From positions 248,001 through 312,000 of the forward strand of contig NZ_JAMBOC010000001.1 in the NCBI RefSeq assembly GCF_023715405.1: DNA of 64,000 nucleotides, written 5' to 3'. The stretch comes from Solibacillus isronensis. Lineage in GTDB: Bacteria > Bacillota > Bacilli > Bacillales_A > Planococcaceae. Under the pieces are notes generated by a model. It made no database searches. It was not told where the DNA came from and saw nothing but the letters and a program-made list of their open reading frames with translations. Below are positions 1-8,052 of this stretch, in pieces (positions within the stretch are counted from its first letter, which is position 1; the number at the start of each line of letters is the position of its first letter). Both the position numbers and the translations under genes were made by a program.

Positions 1-1
1 T

Positions 2-46
2 GCAACTACTGCAGATGAACTGTACCAAATGACTACCCACCTGTAA
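2..46 (+). CDS. C-terminal tail of an upstream gene (partial)
   Basis: An open frame enters from the left edge and ends at TAA 44-46, giving the last 14 residues ATTADELYQMTTHL. An intrinsic terminator 30 bp downstream fits a real gene end. Too little remains to name the protein. Confidence 0.4.
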   Translation, partial: ATTADELYQMTTHL

Positions 47-77
47 AAATTGTTTAAGTATTATGAAATGAATAAGG

Positions 78-117
78 CTGTGTAAAAGTGCAATTGCTTT
101 TACACAGTTTTTTGTTT
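78..117 (+). terminator. Rho-independent terminator
   Basis: An 11-bp perfect inverted repeat (CTGTGTAAAAG at 78-88, CTTTTACACAG at 97-107) is followed by a T run. It closes the partial gene at the left edge. Confidence 0.85.
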
Positions 118-210
118 TCTGAGCTGCCTTTTATAATTAAGTGTAATTACAAAATGATTGGGAATAGTAAGGTAGGTGAGAATAAATTAACAAATAAGGA
201 GACACAAAGA

Positions 211-1302
211 ATGAAAATTACAGCAGCTGTAACTGAAGCACAAGGAAAAGATTTCGTCTTGCAGGAAGTGGAACTTGCATCTCCAAAAGCAAATGAAGTA
301 ATGATTAAAATTGTAGCAACTGGTGTTTGTCATACGGATGCGGTAGCACGTGATTTAGCAATTGCTCCACTTCCAGCCGTTCTTGGTCATGAAGGATCAG
401 GAATTGTGGAAGAAGTGGGTGAAGCCGTAACAAGTTTAGAAAAAGGTGACCATGTCGTTATTTCATTTGCACATTGCGGTTCATGTCCAAACTGTTTGAC
501 TGGCCATCCGACAGTATGTGATACGTTTAATCCACTAAACTTTGGCGGTGTCCAAAATGACTATACAACACGTCTTTCAAAAGATGGTACTGAGTTAGCG
601 ACATTCTTCGGCCAGTCTTCATTCGGAACATATGCAATTGCACATGAGCGAAATGTTGTAAAAGTAGATAAAGATGTCGACTTAGCGTTGCTTGGTCCTC
701 TTGGCTGTGGGATTCAAACAGGTGCCGGTACAGTATTAAATCGCCTGCGACCACAATTTGGTTCCACAATTGTCATATACGGATGCGGAGCTGTAGGTTT
801 GTCTGCATTGATGGCAGCAAAAATTGTAGGCTGTAAACAAATTATTGCCGTGGACGTCCATGATTCCCGATTGGAGTTTGCAAAAGAACTCGGGGCAACA
901 CATGTATTAAATGGACGAAATGTTGATGTCGTTGCCGAGGTGAAAAAGATTACAAACGGAGGTTCAAACTTTGCTGTTGAAACGACAGGTGTGCCGCCCG
1001 TTGTGAAACAATCCCTAAATGCATTACGCCCATTAGGTACTTGTGCCATTGTAGGCGTAACACCTGAGATGGCAATTGATGTCCATAACGATATTATGGC
1101 GGAAGGGAAAACAATGATGGGTGTCATCGAAGGCGATTCGGTACCTCGCGTATTTATTCCGGAGTTAGTTAACTATTATAAAGATGGTAAATTCCCGTTT
1201 GATCGACTCGTTAAGTTTTATGAATTTGAACAAATTAACGAAGCTTTTGAAGACTCTAAAAAAGGGATTACGATTAAACCCATTTTAAAAATCGCGAAAT
1301 AA
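211..1302 (+). CDS. Zinc-dependent alcohol dehydrogenase (MDR superfamily)
   Basis: A 363-residue medium-chain dehydrogenase that would oxidise primary or aromatic alcohols to aldehydes with NAD(P). Catalytic-zinc ligands are visible at Cys40, His60 (LGHEG) and Cys166 (GPLGCG). A structural-zinc set lies at Cys89/92/95/103, and the Rossmann glycine motif GCGAVG is at 191-196. Aryl- and benzyl-alcohol dehydrogenases (AreB/XylB type) share this layout. The start at 211 is chosen because AAGGAG lies 9 nt upstream; an in-frame extension back to 88 would run through the preceding terminator hairpin. It stands alone between two terminators, so no pathway can be inferred. Family is sure, substrate is not. 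Confidence 0.9.
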   Translation: MKITAAVTEAQGKDFVLQEVELASPKANEVMIKIVATGVCHTDAVARDLAIAPLPAVLGHEGSGIVEEVGEAVTSLEKGDHVVISFAHCGSCPNCLTGHPTVCDTFNPLNFGGVQNDYTTRLSKDGTELATFFGQSSFGTYAIAHERNVVKVDKDVDLALLGPLGCGIQTGAGTVLNRLRPQFGSTIVIYGCGAVGLSALMAAKIVGCKQIIAVDVHDSRLEFAKELGATHVLNGRNVDVVAEVKKITNGGSNFAVETTGVPPVVKQSLNALRPLGTCAIVGVTPEMAIDVHNDIMAEGKTMMGVIEGDSVPRVFIPELVNYYKDGKFPFDRLVKFYEFEQINEAFEDSKKGITIKPILKIAK

Positions 1303-1306
1303 AGAT

Positions 1307-1345
1307 AAAAGCCGAGTACACAAAAATTCTCGGCTTTTTGATTTT
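1307..1345. terminator. Bidirectional terminator
   Basis: Stem AAAAGCCGAG (1307-1316) pairs with CTCGGCTTTT (1329-1338), with T runs on both strands. It serves the converging alcohol dehydrogenase and yteA-type genes. Confidence 0.85.
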
Positions 1346-1352
1346 ATTGCGG

Positions 1353-2039
1353 TCATTCTAAATAATCATATTTACGTGCTTCATCTGCATACTCTTTGGA
1401 AATTTGCCCCTGAAGATAATCTTCTTTTGAGACATGCAATATTTCTAATGCAGAATACGTATCTTCATCATCTTTGTCTTTATATAAATCATTGTAGTGA
1501 TCGAAATCCCCTTCAAAATCCGCGGGTGTATCGGAATTTCCATATTGTGCTACGATTTGGAAAGAGTCTTCGTTATCTTGAAGCTCATCATCCTTTTCCC
1601 GATTTGAAAAGGAGTTGTCTACAGCCGGATGGAGCAGTTGTTCTTCAACCGGACGATCTGTTGCAGGAGCTTTTGCATCACTATGCTCAATACAAAAAGT
1701 CGTATACGGAATTGCTTGCAGCCGATCATATGGGATTTCTGTTTGGCATTTTGCACAAACTCCATATGTACCGTCATTCAACCGTTTAAATGCTGCTTCG
1801 ATTTGGCCCAATAAGTCATCACTATGCACTTTTAACGCCATATCTTTTTCACGGTCATATAATTCGGTCGCCAAATCTGCGGGATGATTGTCAATAGTAG
1901 AGAGTTCATCAGTAGAATCCCTTAAACTGGCACGTGCAATAATTTCATTTTCATTTGTATTGACATCACCAATTAATTCTCTTTTTTGTTCGATGAGCAG
2001 TCGTTTTAATTTAGTAAGCTGTTTTTCACTAAGCATCAT
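1353..2039 (-). CDS. yteA: YteA-type regulator, TraR/DksA zinc-finger family
   Basis: A 228-residue protein with an N-terminal alpha-helical hairpin typical of DksA/TraR proteins. A zinc-binding segment CAKC (about 95-98) is followed by FCIEH (Cys116, His119), the form usual in Bacillus YteA proteins rather than the four-Cys DksA form. The C-terminal 90 residues are acidic and low in hydrophobics. YteA family members are conserved in spore formers; the molecular role is not well defined. Start choice: AAAGGA ends 7 nt before ATG 2039, while the TTG at 2045 lies too close to that ribosome site. Convergent with the alcohol dehydrogenase and divergent from the RNase J gene. Confidence 0.85.
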   Translation of the reverse strand: MMLSEKQLTKLKRLLIEQKRELIGDVNTNENEIIARASLRDSTDELSTIDNHPADLATELYDREKDMALKVHSDDLLGQIEAAFKRLNDGTYGVCAKCQTEIPYDRLQAIPYTTFCIEHSDAKAPATDRPVEEQLLHPAVDNSFSNREKDDELQDNEDSFQIVAQYGNSDTPADFEGDFDHYNDLYKDKDDEDTYSALEILHVSKEDYLQGQISKEYADEARKYDYLE

Positions 2040-2199
2040 AATCAATTCCTTTCAATAATAGTATGGGCGAAATACGATGAATTATTTCAAAACATCGTGA
2101 ACTGCGTTCGTATAGTTTCTTTTTAAATTAGAAATACTAATGTATAAGGCGAAATTTTATGCACACATAAAAATATCCATCCTATAGGAGGACTCGAAG

Positions 2200-3864
2200 T
2201 TGCTAAATACTGAAAATACACTATCCATCTTCGCACTCGGTGGTATTAATGAAATCGGAAAAAATATGTATGTCATTGAATATGGAGAAGAATTAGTTAT
2301 TGTTGACTGTGGCGGTAAATTTGCGGATCAAAGTTTATTAGGTGTCGATTTAATTATCCCGGATTTAAGTTATTTGGAGGAAAATAAACATAAAATCAAG
2401 GCTTTAGTTGTAACCCATGGGCATGAAGATCATATTGGCGGAATCCCATATTTGCTGAGAAAAATTAATATGCCGATATACGCTACCAGATTTACACTCG
2501 GGTTAATTGAATTGAAATTAAAAGAGCATAAATTGCTACGTGATTCAGAATTAAATGAGATAAATGCAGAATCGAAAATTAGTTTCGACCAATTATCACT
2601 CACATTCTTTAAGACGAGTCACAGCATCCCAGACTGTTTAGGGATTGTTTTTCATACACCTGAAGGGAAAGTCATTCATACAGGTGACTTTAAATTTGAT
2701 TTTACACCTGTTAATGATCAAACGTCGGATATTCACAAAATGGCAGCACTCGGTTCAGAAGGGGTGCTTGCGCTTATTTCCGAAAGTACAAACGCTGAAC
2801 GTCCGGGATTTACACCATCCGAGCAAGTAATTGGACGTCATTTGGATGAGGCGTTTCAAAAGGCGACCGGAAAAATCTTCATTTCTACATTTGCATCCAA
2901 TGTGAATCGTATTCATCAAATTGTCGAAGCAGCAAAAAAGACGAATCGAAAAATTGTATTATTAGGCCGCAGCATGGTCAATGTTACGTCTGTAGCGATG
3001 CGACTAGGCTACTTGGATATTCCAGGTTGGATGCTTATCGAACCAAGAGAGTTAAAAGAGTTGCCGCCGGAACGGGCAGTAATCTTATGTACGGGAAGCC
3101 AAGGGGAACCATTAGCTGCGCTTTCCCGCCTCTCAACTGGTCGTAATCGAGATGTCAAAGTTGTCCAAGGCGATACGGTTATTTTCGCAGCTTCTCCTAT
3201 TCCGGGAAATGAAAAAGATGTTTCAAAAATAGTTGATAATCTGTTTCAGCTTGGCGCAAATGTAGTTTACGGAAATTCAAGTATTACCGGTATGCACGTC
3301 TCTGGACATGGCTATCAAGAAGATTTAAAAATGATGCTGACACTCATGAAACCAAAATATTTTATTCCGATTCATGGAGAATATCGCATGCTTCATATTC
3401 ATCGTTCATTGGCCGAAGCGGTTGGAGTTGAAAAAGGGCATACATTTATTTTGAAAAATGGTGATATAGTTGATATTAAAGGCGGGGAAGCACGGCAAAC
3501 ACGTTCAATTCCGGCAGGAGATACGTATGTGGATGGTACTGGAAGTGATGAAGTCGGTGAAATTGTACTGCGGGATCGAAAGCAGCTATCCGAAGATGGG
3601 ATGCTAGTTATTGTTGTCACAATCAGTAAATTCGATGGTTCCATTATTTCAGGTCCGGATAGTATTTCACGAGGATTCGTCTATGCAAGGGAATCAGAAG
3701 GATTAATAAATGATATTAACGAAATTGCTCAAGCAGCTGTAGAAAACTTTAATGAAGCCAATCCTTTTGCTATGAAAAAAGCGGTTAAACACGCGGTAGA
3801 TCAATATATCTTTACATTAAAAATGAAAAAGCCAATGATATTGCCGATAATTATTGAAATATAA
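2200..3864 (+). CDS. Ribonuclease J family (RNase J1-like)
   Basis: A 554-residue metallo-beta-lactamase/beta-CASP nuclease, the same length as Bacillus RnjA (555). The zinc motif THGHEDH at 72-78 is intact, unlike the degenerate motif of RNase J2. GDFKFDFTP, STFASNVNRIHQ, the beta-CASP motif SGHG and IPIHGEYRM are all present. Members combine 5'-3' exonuclease and endonuclease activity on mRNA and 16S rRNA precursors. It starts with TTG, supported by AGGAGG 8 nt upstream. It stands alone, flanked by yteA and a terminator, so whether this is the main RnjA or a second paralogue cannot be decided from this window. Confidence 0.92.
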   Translation: MLNTENTLSIFALGGINEIGKNMYVIEYGEELVIVDCGGKFADQSLLGVDLIIPDLSYLEENKHKIKALVVTHGHEDHIGGIPYLLRKINMPIYATRFTLGLIELKLKEHKLLRDSELNEINAESKISFDQLSLTFFKTSHSIPDCLGIVFHTPEGKVIHTGDFKFDFTPVNDQTSDIHKMAALGSEGVLALISESTNAERPGFTPSEQVIGRHLDEAFQKATGKIFISTFASNVNRIHQIVEAAKKTNRKIVLLGRSMVNVTSVAMRLGYLDIPGWMLIEPRELKELPPERAVILCTGSQGEPLAALSRLSTGRNRDVKVVQGDTVIFAASPIPGNEKDVSKIVDNLFQLGANVVYGNSSITGMHVSGHGYQEDLKMMLTLMKPKYFIPIHGEYRMLHIHRSLAEAVGVEKGHTFILKNGDIVDIKGGEARQTRSIPAGDTYVDGTGSDEVGEIVLRDRKQLSEDGMLVIVVTISKFDGSIISGPDSISRGFVYARESEGLINDINEIAQAAVENFNEANPFAMKKAVKHAVDQYIFTLKMKKPMILPIIIEI

Positions 3865-3883
3865 AATTAAATTAAAACAGAAA

Positions 3884-3930
3884 AACGATCTTGAAAGGAA
3901 ATGTTCGCTTTCAAGATCGTTGTTTTATTA
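3884..3930 (+). terminator. Rho-independent terminator after the RNase J gene
   Basis: A 14-bp perfect stem (3884-3897 with 3908-3921, AACGATCTTGAAAG) is followed by a moderately T-rich tract. Confidence 0.85.
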
Positions 3931-3968
3931 CATGCTTTTTATTCTTTATTTGTTTGGGCGCACTAAAA

Positions 3969-4601
3969 TTAAGCAGGCTGAAGTTCTGTTTGTTCCAGTA
4001 ACTGTTTGTAAGCTGCTAAATCTTCTTCATAATTTCTAATATATGTGGAAAGACTATGTTTTTTTATCGTTTCAAATGAATTTTGATCGATGAATTGTAA
4101 TTTTTGATTCAGAATTTCTGCATTAGCCCATGCTGTTTCTTCAAAAGCAATGTTCATTTGATGTTCTTCAATAATCATACCTAACAATTCGGGATTATTA
4201 AAAATTTCTTTAGTAGAATATTGATCTCGCATATCAAAATAATCGAAGGTTCTAGTTAAAGAAGCATCTAGTGCAGGGCGGTCAATCGCATGACCTAGTT
4301 CATGAAGTGTAATGGTTTTTACATATTGATCAAATGGAATGGTTGATAGTTCTCCAGCTGCTTTTACTAAACGGTTTGCATCAAAACTAACAACATTCGT
4401 TATAAAGTTATAGCTCATATTTACTCCGGTATGATCCTCTTCCAACATTGTATTGAGGCCGGTAGCTTTTATAGTGGAATAAATTAATTCATATAAAAAT
4501 TTGTTTGTAGATTGTTGCATGTATGCGCTCATTTCCTTTTCTATATATATAAAATAAATAAGAAAACACAATAAAACGCTCGCTATAATTAAAGCAAGCA
4601 T
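3969..4601 (-). CDS. Putative membrane-anchored zincin metallopeptidase, unknown family
   Basis: A 210-residue protein. Residues 1-20 form one hydrophobic segment followed by charged residues, suggesting a signal anchor. HELGH at 100-104 is the zincin signature, and EETAW at about 154-158 could supply the third zinc ligand. The family is not recognised and no substrate can be proposed. Start is uncertain: a good sigma-A-type promoter (4607-4635) ends 5 nt before this ATG, so the mRNA would be nearly leaderless. In-frame ATG codons at 4532 and 4520 follow an AAAAGGA but would delete the membrane segment. Confidence 0.6.
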   Translation of the reverse strand: MLALIIASVLLCFLIYFIYIEKEMSAYMQQSTNKFLYELIYSTIKATGLNTMLEEDHTGVNMSYNFITNVVSFDANRLVKAAGELSTIPFDQYVKTITLHELGHAIDRPALDASLTRTFDYFDMRDQYSTKEIFNNPELLGMIIEEHQMNIAFEETAWANAEILNQKLQFIDQNSFETIKKHSLSTYIRNYEEDLAAYKQLLEQTELQPA

Positions 4602-4606
4602 AAAAT

Positions 4607-4635
4607 AATATATAATTCCTATATAATATTTTCAA
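4607..4635 (-). promoter_or_regulatory. Candidate sigma-A promoter for the HExxH gene
   Basis: On the minus strand TTGAAA (4635-4630), a 17-nt spacer and TATATT (4612-4607). It sits directly against the annotated start codon, which weakens either the promoter or that start. Confidence 0.35.
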
Positions 4636-4696
4636 GTAATTTGTTTGGTTATGTATGCTGTTGGAGAGAAATTTTGGATAGGCGAGTAAAAGCATG

Positions 4697-4740
4697 CAAA
4701 AAAGGATGTTTGCCATTCTTCTAAACGGCAAACATCCCTT
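4697..4740 (-). terminator. Rho-independent terminator of the KGG-repeat gene
   Basis: An 11-bp perfect stem (GGATGTTTGCC 4704-4714, GGCAAACATCC 4727-4737) has a T6 tail on the minus strand. Confidence 0.85.
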
Positions 4741-4802
4741 ATTAATGTAAATTATTAATATTTACATCTTGCATTAACCTATCTTCAAGGTCAATTAAAT
4801 AA

Positions 4803-5087
4803 TTATGAGTTATTTTTGTTGTTATTGTTACTGTTATTGTTTTTACGGCTTGCTTCTCCGCCTTTGCGGCCAGCTTCTTCACGGCTCATTTTGCCGCCGC
4901 CGTTGTTATTGTTGTTGTTACCGTTTTGGTTGTTTCCGCTGCTCGCTTCTCCACCTTTACGGCCGATTTCTTCGTAAAATTCTCTACCATGGTTATTAGA
5001 TGTAGCTTCTCCGCCTTTACGACCCGCTTCTTGAACCGTCATTGATCCGTCATTCTGATTCTGATTACGTTTGTTGTTGTTAGCCAT
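4803..5087 (-). CDS. KGG-repeat hydrophilic stress protein (GsiB-like)
   Basis: A 94-residue, highly hydrophilic protein with three copies of GRKGGEA separated by Asn/Gly-rich linkers, the KGG motif of GsiB-type and Con-10-type stress proteins. Poly-Asn and Gly stretches and the lack of hydrophobic residues suggest an intrinsically disordered hydrophilin. The start is supported by AGGAGG 9 nt upstream. A sigma-B-type promoter lies 56-80 bp upstream, which matches the general-stress control of gsiB in Bacillus subtilis. Role in desiccation or stress protection is inferred from the family. It has its own terminator and stands alone. Confidence 0.85.
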   Translation of the reverse strand: MANNNKRNQNQNDGSMTVQEAGRKGGEATSNNHGREFYEEIGRKGGEASSGNNQNGNNNNNNGGGKMSREEAGRKGGEASRKNNNSNNNNKNNS

Positions 5088-5142
5088 TTCTTACATCCTC
5101 CTAGTGAAAATTTTTTAGCTTATTGCTAAGCTTACTAGTTAA

Positions 5143-5167
5143 ATTCCCATCTCACTTTATATTAAAC
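5143..5167 (-). promoter_or_regulatory. Sigma-B-type promoter
   Basis: Minus-strand GTTTAA (5167-5162), a 13-nt spacer and GGGAAT (5148-5143), against the sigma-B consensus GTTTAA-N12-15-GGGTAT. The -35 is perfect and the -10 has one mismatch. It drives the KGG-repeat stress gene. Confidence 0.7.
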
Positions 5168-5251
5168 ATAAATTATATTTCATTTATATTACAAAAAAAT
5201 GATGTAAAGTTATTAGAAACAAAAAAAGCAGTTCATTCTTTAGAAGAGAAT

Positions 5252-5276
5252 CTTCACGTAACATAGGTATGTGAAG
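5252..5276. repeat. Small inverted repeat in the cstA upstream region
   Basis: CTTCACGTA (5252-5260) pairs with TATGTGAAG (5268-5276) with one G-U pair and a 7-nt loop. There is no T run, so it is not a terminator. Function unknown. Confidence 0.4.
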
Positions 5277-5312
5277 TATTGTAAGGGGAATTTATTTCTA
5301 TTATTTTGATAA

Positions 5313-5341
5313 TTACCATAATTTAAGTAGTCTAGTATGAT
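5313..5341 (+). promoter_or_regulatory. Candidate cstA promoter
   Basis: TTACCA (5313-5318), a 17-nt spacer and TATGAT (5336-5341). The -10 is one base from consensus; the -35 is weak. It would place transcription start near 5348, leaving a leader of about 105 nt that contains both candidate operators. Confidence 0.4.
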
Positions 5342-5359
5342 AAAATAGCTATTATGCAT

Positions 5360-5374
5360 AATTTTCAGTTAATT
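5360..5374 (+). promoter_or_regulatory. Candidate CodY box
   Basis: AATTTTCAGTTAATT matches the 15-base CodY consensus (AATTTTCWGAAAATT) at 13 positions. It lies just downstream of the candidate cstA start site. CodY control of a nutrient transporter would make sense, but AT-rich DNA gives chance matches. Confidence 0.4.
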
Positions 5375-5410
5375 TTAAATATTGTGATACAACAGTTCTT
5401 AATTTTGTTA

Positions 5411-5427
5411 TTGTTGTATTACAACAA
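5411..5427. promoter_or_regulatory. 17-bp perfect palindrome before cstA
   Basis: TTGTTGTATTACAACAA is an 8-1-8 perfect palindrome ending 28 bp before the cstA start. A partial copy of one arm (ATACAACAG) lies at 5387-5395. This looks like a dimeric repressor site. The cognate regulator is not recognised. Confidence 0.55.
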
Positions 5428-5454
5428 AAGAGATATACATAGGGGGAAAGTGAA

Positions 5455-7248
5455 ATGAATGCGATTACACTAGTAATTGGGGCAATATGTATTTTAGTAA
5501 TTGCCTATCGTTTTTACGGAATTTTCTTTACAAAAAAAGTATTAAAGATTAATGAAGATACGCCAACACCTGCAAACGAAAAAAATGACGGACAAGATTA
5601 TGTGCCGACAAATCGTTGGGTAGCATTCGGGCATCACTTTGCAGCAATTGCAGCTGCAGGACCGTTAGTTGGGCCAATTTTAGCCGCGCAATTCGGTTAT
5701 TTACCGGGTTACCTTTGGTTATTAATTGGTGCTGTTATTGGGGGAGCTGTACACGATGCTGTTGTATTATTTGCTTCGATGACAAAAGGCGGGAAGTCAT
5801 TATCGGAAGTTATGCGTGAAGAGCTTGGGCCTGTCGCTGGTTTTTGTACAGGATTAGCAATGCTGTTCATTATTACAATTACAATGGCTGGTTTATCAAT
5901 GGTTATTTTAGGTGCTTTAGCAGAAAACCCTTGGGGAACATTTGCGGTTGCTGCAACGATACCGATTGCAATGCTCATGGGCCTGATCAATAAATTTACA
6001 GGGAACTTGAAAATATCAACAATACTTGGGGTCATCCTCCTTGTTGGGGCCGTTTTCTACGGACCATCTATTCAAGGTACTTGGTTAGGTGATGTACTAA
6101 CATTGGATCGTGAAACATTATCGATTCTATTGCCGATTTATGCGTTCTTTGCGGCTGCTTTACCAGTATGGTTCTTATTGGCACCACGCGATTATTTAAG
6201 CAGTTTCATGAAAATAGGGGTGTTTATTGCTTTAATCATTGGAGTGTTTATTATTAACCCTACAATTCAATTCCCTGCGTTTATTCCTGAATTCCTAGGA
6301 GGCGGTCCAATTGTTGCAGGTCCAGTATGGCCATTCGTATCGATTACAATCGCTTGTGGAGCTATTTCTGGTTTCCATGCATTTGTAGGATCAGGTACTA
6401 CACCGAAAATGCTGAACCGATGGGATGATATTCGCGTAGTTGGTTTTGGTGCAATGCTCGTAGAATGTGTCGTTGGAGTTATGGCACTGATCGCTGCAAC
6501 TGTACTGCATCCGGCAGATTACTTTGCGATTAACTCATCACCTGAAGCATTCGCGAAATTAGGAATGACGGTAGTTGATTTACCGGTGCTGTCAGAAGCG
6601 ATTGGTATGGATCTGGAGGGACGTACTGGTGGTGCCGTAACACTTGCAGTCGGTATGGCATCCATATTTGCAGGGGTAGAATGGTTTAGCCATCTAACCG
6701 CTTACTTCTATCAATTTGTTATAATGTTTGAAGCTGTATTTATTTTAACTGCAATTGACGCAGGTACACGTACAGCACGTTACTTAATTCAAGACTTTTT
6801 AGGGAATGTCTATAAGCCGCTGAAAAAGACGGATTGGCTACCAGGGGCAATTGGAGCAAGTGCATTGGCCTGTATCATGTGGGGATACTTATTAAATTCA
6901 GGGGATATTGCTTCTGTCTGGGCGTTATTCGGGGTATCCAACCAGCTGATGGCCTCCATTGGTCTAGTATGTGGTGTAACATTCGTATTGAAAGTAGCAG
7001 ATAAACGTATTTATGCTTTAACTTGCTTTATTCCATTAGTGTATTTATATATTACGGTAAATGTAGCAGGATTCTGGATGGTGAAAAATGTTTACTGGAA
7101 CGAAATGGCCGGTGGTTACAATATTTTAAACGGTATTCTATCGATTATTATGCTGACATTGGGATTGATCATTGTAATTACATCATTCATAAAATGGCGT
7201 GAACTTTGGGCACATCCTCGTTTCACAAAACAAGCAGCTGCTAACTAA
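5455..7248 (+). CDS. cstA: CstA family carbon-starvation transporter
   Basis: A 597-residue polytopic membrane protein with many hydrophobic segments. It carries the CstA hallmarks: WVAFGHHFAAIAAAGPLVGP near residue 50, GAVIGGAVHDAVVLFAS near 92-108, and the GAISGFHAFVGSGTTPKML region near 300. Family members carry peptides or pyruvate into the cell, usually under carbon limitation. AGGGGG 8 nt upstream supports the ATG. The upstream region holds a candidate promoter, a CodY-like box and a palindromic operator, so it is probably tightly regulated. It is monocistronic, closed by a strong bidirectional terminator. No LytST-type two-component genes are adjacent. Confidence 0.92.
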   Translation: MNAITLVIGAICILVIAYRFYGIFFTKKVLKINEDTPTPANEKNDGQDYVPTNRWVAFGHHFAAIAAAGPLVGPILAAQFGYLPGYLWLLIGAVIGGAVHDAVVLFASMTKGGKSLSEVMREELGPVAGFCTGLAMLFIITITMAGLSMVILGALAENPWGTFAVAATIPIAMLMGLINKFTGNLKISTILGVILLVGAVFYGPSIQGTWLGDVLTLDRETLSILLPIYAFFAAALPVWFLLAPRDYLSSFMKIGVFIALIIGVFIINPTIQFPAFIPEFLGGGPIVAGPVWPFVSITIACGAISGFHAFVGSGTTPKMLNRWDDIRVVGFGAMLVECVVGVMALIAATVLHPADYFAINSSPEAFAKLGMTVVDLPVLSEAIGMDLEGRTGGAVTLAVGMASIFAGVEWFSHLTAYFYQFVIMFEAVFILTAIDAGTRTARYLIQDFLGNVYKPLKKTDWLPGAIGASALACIMWGYLLNSGDIASVWALFGVSNQLMASIGLVCGVTFVLKVADKRIYALTCFIPLVYLYITVNVAGFWMVKNVYWNEMAGGYNILNGILSIIMLTLGLIIVITSFIKWRELWAHPRFTKQAAAN

Positions 7249-7256
7249 AATAAATA

Positions 7257-7303
7257 AAAAGAGCGGAAAATTAGAGTAATCTCTAAATTTTCCGCTCTTT
7301 TTG
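7257..7303. terminator. Bidirectional terminator between cstA and the GNAT gene
   Basis: A 20-bp stem with one bulge (7257-7276 with 7281-7301) has A/T runs at both ends. The stop codon of the opposing GNAT gene (7283-7285) lies inside the stem, so its last residues are encoded by terminator DNA. Confidence 0.88.
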
Positions 7304-7846
7304 TGTTGGATATAAATAGTTGAGAAAGTCGTCCTTGAAAACAGCATTTAAAATACACGGCTGCTTTTGTCTTTTTTCCAGCAGCAAATGTTCTTCGGGA
7401 AATTGCTGTTCGATATTTAAAGATATGAACGGGAGTTTTTCCTGTGCTTTTTGAGAACGCAAATTGACCGTGCGTGCACCGGCAAAAACTACCTCAAGAT
7501 GCAAGTATTCAAATGCTATTTTCAATAGTTCTATTTTAGAGGCCAGATTATAACCTTGTCCCCAATAATCGACTCCAATCCAGCTTCCGATATGGCATTG
7601 CTTATTGGACTGATCGATAAACATCAGTGTCGTAATACCAATCAATTGGTCCTCTTCATTCAAAATTAAACGGGATATAGTTTTCCCTTCAGATTCCTCC
7701 ATTAGTGTATTAATAATAAAGTTTTCCGTATCCTCTAAAGATTGTGTAGGGAGCCCGAGTGCATTCTTTACTTCGGGCGCCATTGATAATCGATGGATTT
7801 CTTTCGCATAGCTAAGCGCTTGTGGAACTAATGTTACTTTTTTCAT
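7283..7846 (-). CDS. GNAT family N-acetyltransferase (RimJ/RimL-like)
   Basis: A 187-residue acetyltransferase. ITTLMFIDQSNKQCHIGSWI is the central beta strand pair. GVDYWGQGYNLASKIELL (about 91-108) fits the acetyl-CoA-binding motif A of the RimJ/RimL type, and NLRSQKAQEKL near 128-138 matches the C-terminal NxxS/A helix. It would transfer acetyl from acetyl-CoA to an amine; the acceptor is unknown. GAGG about 10 nt upstream supports the start. The C-terminal residues KERKI are encoded by the shared terminator stem, so this end has probably drifted. Confidence 0.8.
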   Translation of the reverse strand: MKKVTLVPQALSYAKEIHRLSMAPEVKNALGLPTQSLEDTENFIINTLMEESEGKTISRLILNEEDQLIGITTLMFIDQSNKQCHIGSWIGVDYWGQGYNLASKIELLKIAFEYLHLEVVFAGARTVNLRSQKAQEKLPFISLNIEQQFPEEHLLLEKRQKQPCILNAVFKDDFLNYLYPTQKERKI

Positions 7847-7934
7847 TCATATAACCTCACTTTCCGATAAAACAAACGAAATCTACAAAGAGTAGATTGC
7901 TCTATTTTACATTATATTCTAAAAATATCCGATT

Positions 7935-7949
7935 ATTTTTTAGAAAATA
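7935..7949 (+). promoter_or_regulatory. Weak CodY-like box upstream of the ABC operon
   Basis: ATTTTTTAGAAAATA matches the CodY consensus at 12 of 15 positions, about 105 bp before the ABC ATPase gene in very AT-rich DNA. No convincing sigma-A promoter was settled here although several TATAAT-like strings occur at 7985-8010. Confidence 0.25.
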
Positions 7950-8052
7950 AAAATTAATTAAAAAATAAGGTTGTTTTATTTAAGTAAGTATAATAATATA
8001 ACTCATATAATATAAAACCAAGTTGAATAATCGGTATTGGGGTGAAAAATAA

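Noticed and set aside
88..210. In-frame N-terminal extension of the alcohol dehydrogenase to 88
   Set aside because: It runs through the upstream terminator hairpin and lacks a ribosome site; ATG 211 has AAGGAG at 9 nt and gives the usual family N terminus.
714..1127. Minus-strand frame inside the alcohol dehydrogenase
   Set aside because: Long antisense frame created by codon bias of the real gene, without its own signals.
4489..4731. 80-residue minus-strand frame overlapping the HExxH gene
   Set aside because: It overlaps the start of the HExxH gene in another frame and runs through the terminator at 4697-4740; composition is that of AT-rich noncoding DNA.
4805..4999. Cys/Tyr-rich plus-strand frame opposite the KGG-repeat gene
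   Set aside because: It is the complement of Asn/Gly repeat codons, a composition artefact; the minus-strand gene has promoter, ribosome site and terminator.
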